From Lachnoclostridium sp. (lineage in GTDB: Bacteria; Bacillota; Clostridia; Lachnospirales; Lachnospiraceae), in the NCBI GenBank assembly GCA_021770065.1, contig JAETRR010000023.1, forward strand, positions 1 through 64,000: DNA of 64,000 nucleotides, read 5' to 3'. Of this stretch, positions 59,647 to 64,000 are shown one piece after another. Both the position numbers and the translations under genes were made by a program. The notes under the pieces were generated by a model. It had not been told where the DNA came from. It worked only from the letters and a program-made list of their open reading frames with translations, and ran no database searches. Positions within the stretch are counted from its first letter, which is position 1, and each line of letters opens with the position of its first letter.

Positions 59647-59717
59647 TAGAGTGTTACTGGTAATGCAGGCATGACTGGAAGAATGTACATAGTACATTTT
59701 TTAAGTCGTGCCTTTTT
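59647..59717 (+). promoter_or_regulatory. RAT antiterminator site and overlapping terminator
   Basis: AGAGTGTTACTGGTAATGC (59647-59665) leads into GGCATGACT (59668-59676), which pairs with AGTCGTGCC (59704-59712) followed by TTTTT. The first part is the ribonucleic antiterminator recognised by LicT/BglG proteins; binding prevents the terminator. Control is therefore by the next gene's product. Confidence 0.88.
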
Positions 59718-59782
59718 GTTTTGCAGAAAAAGAATTATGCAAAGCAGAAAGCAGAAGAAAAACAAAGGGGGAAGAGACAGCC

Positions 59783-60613
59783 GTGAAGCTGATTAAAGCA
59801 CTAAACAACAACGTAGCGCTGGTGCGGGACAGAAAAGGACAGGAGGCGGTTGTCATGGGCAGGGGCGTAGCCTTCAATGCGAAGCCCGGAGACCCGGTAC
59901 GGGAAGCTCTCATTGAGAAACATTTCGTGCTGGATGGAGACAGCGGAAAAAAGGATTTTGACAGCCTCTTGAAGCGCATCACCGTGGATGATATCGAACT
60001 GGCCAGCGGTATTATCCGGGAAGGCGAGGAAAAGCTCGGCTGCCGTTGTAATGACAGTATTCTGCTGACATTATCGGATCACCTGGGAATGCTGCTGGAA
60101 CGCATGAAGGAGGGAATCCATTTCGGGACGCCTCTGGAATGGGATATCAAGCTGATATATCCGAAAGAGTATCAGTTCGCAAGAAAGGTCGTAGCGGATT
60201 TGAGCAGGAAAACAGGCTATGATATTCCGGAACAGGAGGCAGCCTTTATAGTTTTACATTTTATCAATGCCAATTCCAGCGGAAAGGGCATGGAGGAGAC
60301 CATGATGTACACAAAGATTATTCAGAATATTCTGAATATCAGCAAGCTGCATTATGGGCGGGAATTCAAAGAGGATAATTTTGATGTGAGCCGGTTTGTT
60401 GCCCATGTGCGCTATTTTGTAAAGCGGCAGATGAACGGGGAGCGGTTGGAGATCGACGAATCCATTGCGGCGGTTATCGCACAGAAATGTCCCGAGGATC
60501 ACAAATGTGCCAAAAAGATTTCCCGGTTTTTACATCAGGCATATGGGTGGGAAGTCAGTGAGGGCGAGGAGCTTTATCTGACGCTTCACTTAAACCGAAT
60601 GAATGTACACTGA
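59783..60613 (+). CDS. licT: BglG/LicT family transcriptional antiterminator
   Basis: 276 residues: RNA-binding CAT domain (1-55; IKALNNNVALVRD, GRGVAFNAKPGD), PRD1 (about 65-170, DHLGMLLERM) and PRD2 (about 175-276, HFINANS, HVRYFVKRQMNGE, CPEDHKCAKKI). PTS phosphorylation of PRD histidines reports sugar availability. It binds the RAT site just upstream to allow expression of the bgl genes and itself. GTG 59783 behind GGGGGAAGAG. Confidence 0.93.
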   Translation: MKLIKALNNNVALVRDRKGQEAVVMGRGVAFNAKPGDPVREALIEKHFVLDGDSGKKDFDSLLKRITVDDIELASGIIREGEEKLGCRCNDSILLTLSDHLGMLLERMKEGIHFGTPLEWDIKLIYPKEYQFARKVVADLSRKTGYDIPEQEAAFIVLHFINANSSGKGMEETMMYTKIIQNILNISKLHYGREFKEDNFDVSRFVAHVRYFVKRQMNGERLEIDESIAAVIAQKCPEDHKCAKKISRFLHQAYGWEVSEGEELYLTLHLNRMNVH

Positions 60614-60666
60614 GTTCAATGAGAAGGCAAAGATGCCTGCAAAATAAAAAAATAGGAGTGTGACAT

Positions 60667-62565
60667 ATGAAATATACAGAGGAAGCAAAACAGGTTATAG
60701 CCCTGGTGGGCGGAGAAAAAAATATTAACAGTCTGGTACATTGTGCCACAAGACTGCGTTTTGAACTCAAAGATGAGGGAAAGGCGGATAAGGAGGCTCT
60801 GAATAAACTATCCTATGTACTGCAGGTGGTGATAAGCGGCGGACAGTACCAGGTTGTGATCGGGCCCGCGGTTCACGATTATTATGAAGCAATTTTGTCT
60901 GCTGCCAGGATCGGCGGCGGAAACGGAGGCTCTAAAAAGGAGGACGGGAAGAAGCAGAGCCTTATGAACCGGGCCATGAAGGTGATTTCCGGAGCTTTTT
61001 CTCCTTTGATTCCGGCATTGGCAGGAGCCGGTATGGTGAAGGCGCTGCTGACGCTGTTTACAGAGTTTGGAATTATGGGATATGAGGAGCCGACGTATCT
61101 GATTCTGTCGGCAGCCGGTAATGCAGTGTTTTATTTTCTGCCTGTTTTCCTCGGGATTACCCTGTCTAAGCAGTTTGGGGCAAATCCTTATGTGGGAGGC
61201 ACCATTGGGGCAGCGCTGCTGGAGCCGAACTTTACGGGACTTTTGAGCGCAGAGGGAGCGGATTTTCTTGGAATTCCGGTAACCCCTATTGACTATGCGG
61301 CAACGATTTTCCCGATTTTTATTGCGGTGATTATCTATAGCCTGCTGGAGAAGGGATTGAAAAAAATCATAAAACAGGAATTGCAGCTGTTTCTGGTTCC
61401 CATGCTTTCTGTGATGATAATGGTGCCGTTTACAGTGATTCTTTTCGGCCCCTTTGGAACGACGGTGGGCAATGGGGTATCGGATGTGGTGGTGGCCCTG
61501 TTCAACTTTAACAGTTTGATTGCGGGACTTCTTCTGGGTGCGGCCTATCCGTTCCTTACGATGCTGGGACTGCACTGGGGATTTACACCAGTGACCCTGC
61601 AGAATCTGGAAATGTTTGGAGGCGATGTGCTGGAGGGTGCGGCTGTCTGTGCGGTTTTTGCACAGATTGGTATTGCCATTGGCGTTTATCTGAAGGGGAA
61701 GAAACATTCTAAGATTCGCGAGGTCGCGGGCCCCACGATTATTACCGGAATCTGTGCCGGTGTGACGGAACCGATTCTCTATGGTATTGTGATGAATTAT
61801 AAGCGTCTGATGGCTGTAGTTGCCATTGCCGGAGGTGTGGGAGGATCCATCAACGGGGCTTTTCATGTAACCTGTGACGCTTATGTGTTTCACAATATTT
61901 TTGCTCTTGCCATGCAGACTTATTCTCCCTTTGCGGGATATCTGACAGGGATTACGGCGGCTCTTGCAGTCGGACTTCTGCTTACATACTTCTGGGGGAT
62001 TACGGAGGATGACAAAGAGGATTTTGAGCCGGAGGTTAAAGAGCCGGAAAAAGAGGAAACGATCCCGGTGAAAGAGTCTGTGAAGGCGGCCGACGCATTG
62101 AAGGAAGAGAATGTGATTGAGATTTACTCTCCCCTGTCGGGCGAAGCTGTGGAACTTAAGGATGTGCCGGATGAGGTGTTTGCAAGCGGCGTGGCCGGAG
62201 GGGGAATTGCGGTAAAGCCTTCTGCAGGTGAGGTAAAGGCTCCCTGTGACGGTGTGATTTCCGTACTTTTTCCCTCTAAGCATGCCATAGGAATTGCAGG
62301 CGAGGACGGAACGGAGCGTCTGATTCATATTGGGCTGAATACGGTGATGCTGGACGGAGAGGGCTTTGAAACATTTGTTGAGCAGGGTGACAAGGTTACA
62401 AAGGGGCAGCTTCTCTTGAAATTTGATATGGAACTTATTGAGAAGCAGGGCTATTCTTTGATTTCTCCGGTACTGGTGACTAACGCGGACGATTATCAGG
62501 AAATTCGTGTTTCAGATAAGAAACAGGTTAAGGCAGGCGAAATGATTTATCAGGTAATCAGGTAA
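60667..62565 (+). CDS. bglP: PTS beta-glucoside transporter EIIBCA
   Basis: 632 residues, three fused domains. EIIB (1-85) with the phospho-Cys in LVHCATRLRF near 26; EIIC (about 105-450) with membrane helices and GITEPILYG-type loop (GVTEPILYGIV); EIIA (about 480-632) with the phospho-His in LIHIGLNTVML near 554. It imports and phosphorylates beta-glucosides such as salicin, arbutin or cellobiose. It lies 53 bp after licT and before a GH1 enzyme. Confidence 0.94.
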   Translation: MKYTEEAKQVIALVGGEKNINSLVHCATRLRFELKDEGKADKEALNKLSYVLQVVISGGQYQVVIGPAVHDYYEAILSAARIGGGNGGSKKEDGKKQSLMNRAMKVISGAFSPLIPALAGAGMVKALLTLFTEFGIMGYEEPTYLILSAAGNAVFYFLPVFLGITLSKQFGANPYVGGTIGAALLEPNFTGLLSAEGADFLGIPVTPIDYAATIFPIFIAVIIYSLLEKGLKKIIKQELQLFLVPMLSVMIMVPFTVILFGPFGTTVGNGVSDVVVALFNFNSLIAGLLLGAAYPFLTMLGLHWGFTPVTLQNLEMFGGDVLEGAAVCAVFAQIGIAIGVYLKGKKHSKIREVAGPTIITGICAGVTEPILYGIVMNYKRLMAVVAIAGGVGGSINGAFHVTCDAYVFHNIFALAMQTYSPFAGYLTGITAALAVGLLLTYFWGITEDDKEDFEPEVKEPEKEETIPVKESVKAADALKEENVIEIYSPLSGEAVELKDVPDEVFASGVAGGGIAVKPSAGEVKAPCDGVISVLFPSKHAIGIAGEDGTERLIHIGLNTVMLDGEGFETFVEQGDKVTKGQLLLKFDMELIEKQGYSLISPVLVTNADDYQEIRVSDKKQVKAGEMIYQVIR

Positions 62566-62587
62566 AAAAGAATATGAAACATCGTGA

Positions 62588-64000
<1,413 letters not shown>

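Noticed and set aside
60808-62328. 506-codon open frame antisense to the PTS gene
   Set aside because: Basic, His/Arg/Gln-rich composition typical of a reverse-strand shadow; the sense frame is a full EIIBCA protein.

Overview
The window looks like a chromosomal segment of a low-to-mid GC, anaerobic, spore-forming Firmicute, most likely a gut Lachnospiraceae (Clostridium cluster XIVa). The grounds are the mraZ-rsmH-ftsL-pbp-pbp-mraY-murD-ftsW-murA-ftsQ-ftsZ division and cell-wall cluster, the rplS-lepB-rbgA-lepB-rnhB-yraN cluster, an RsiV-type anti-sigma system, DUF6472, DUF6106 and PDDEXK/AAA genes, and frequent TTG/GTG starts behind strong AGGAGG sites. No rRNA, intact tRNA or CRISPR array was seen.

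Layout. 1-4.7 kb is an AT-rich accessory patch: an IS1182-like transposase remnant, a two-gene restriction-modification unit (C5 cytosine methyltransferase plus GHKL ATPase/nuclease) and a Fic remnant. 4.7-6.5 kb holds a TetR regulator with a textbook promoter/operator and two membrane proteins. 6.6-10.7 kb is an envelope-stress locus: a deleted ECF sigma gene, an RsiV-like anti-sigma factor, a lipoprotein, an MBOAT acyltransferase and an SGNH hydrolase. An intact paralogous sigma/anti-sigma pair sits at 23.3-25.1 kb. Between them are thioredoxin/thioredoxin reductase, a ZIP metal transporter, mutL, an XRE regulator with its membrane partner, and the rplS-to-pgeF housekeeping operon. 25.3-35.8 kb is an alpha-galactoside (raffinose-type) utilisation locus: AraC regulator, ABC importer, GH36 alpha-galactosidase, MsmK-type ATPase and GH13 amylosucrase-like enzyme. 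ychF and a DedA protein follow. 38.0-58.0 kb is the division/wall cluster. 58.2-64 kb holds an orphan sugar-binding lipoprotein and a LicT-controlled beta-glucoside PTS operon cut by the window end.

The most striking object is a 4.36-kb element (about 43676-48038) that splits the second penicillin-binding protein gene of the cluster. By position and sequence that gene is spoVD, the spore-cortex transpeptidase. The element carries a large serine recombinase next to one end, has 15-bp inverted repeats just inside both ends, and is bounded by a shared GTAA. Removing it joins the two halves in frame into a 584-codon PBP, and the catalytic SxN motif (S-C-N) is created exactly at the joint. This is the architecture of sporulation intervening elements such as skin in sigK. 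I do not recall spoVD as a described host gene. The element also carries a DUF4160/DUF2442 pair and a small protein that could be a directionality factor.

The window is rich in short palindromic intergenic repeats. Several have covarying stems or sit on ribosome-binding sites or coding starts. Two long inverted repeats (23-bp arms at 25.2 kb, 85-bp arms at 26.2 kb) flank the AraC gene.
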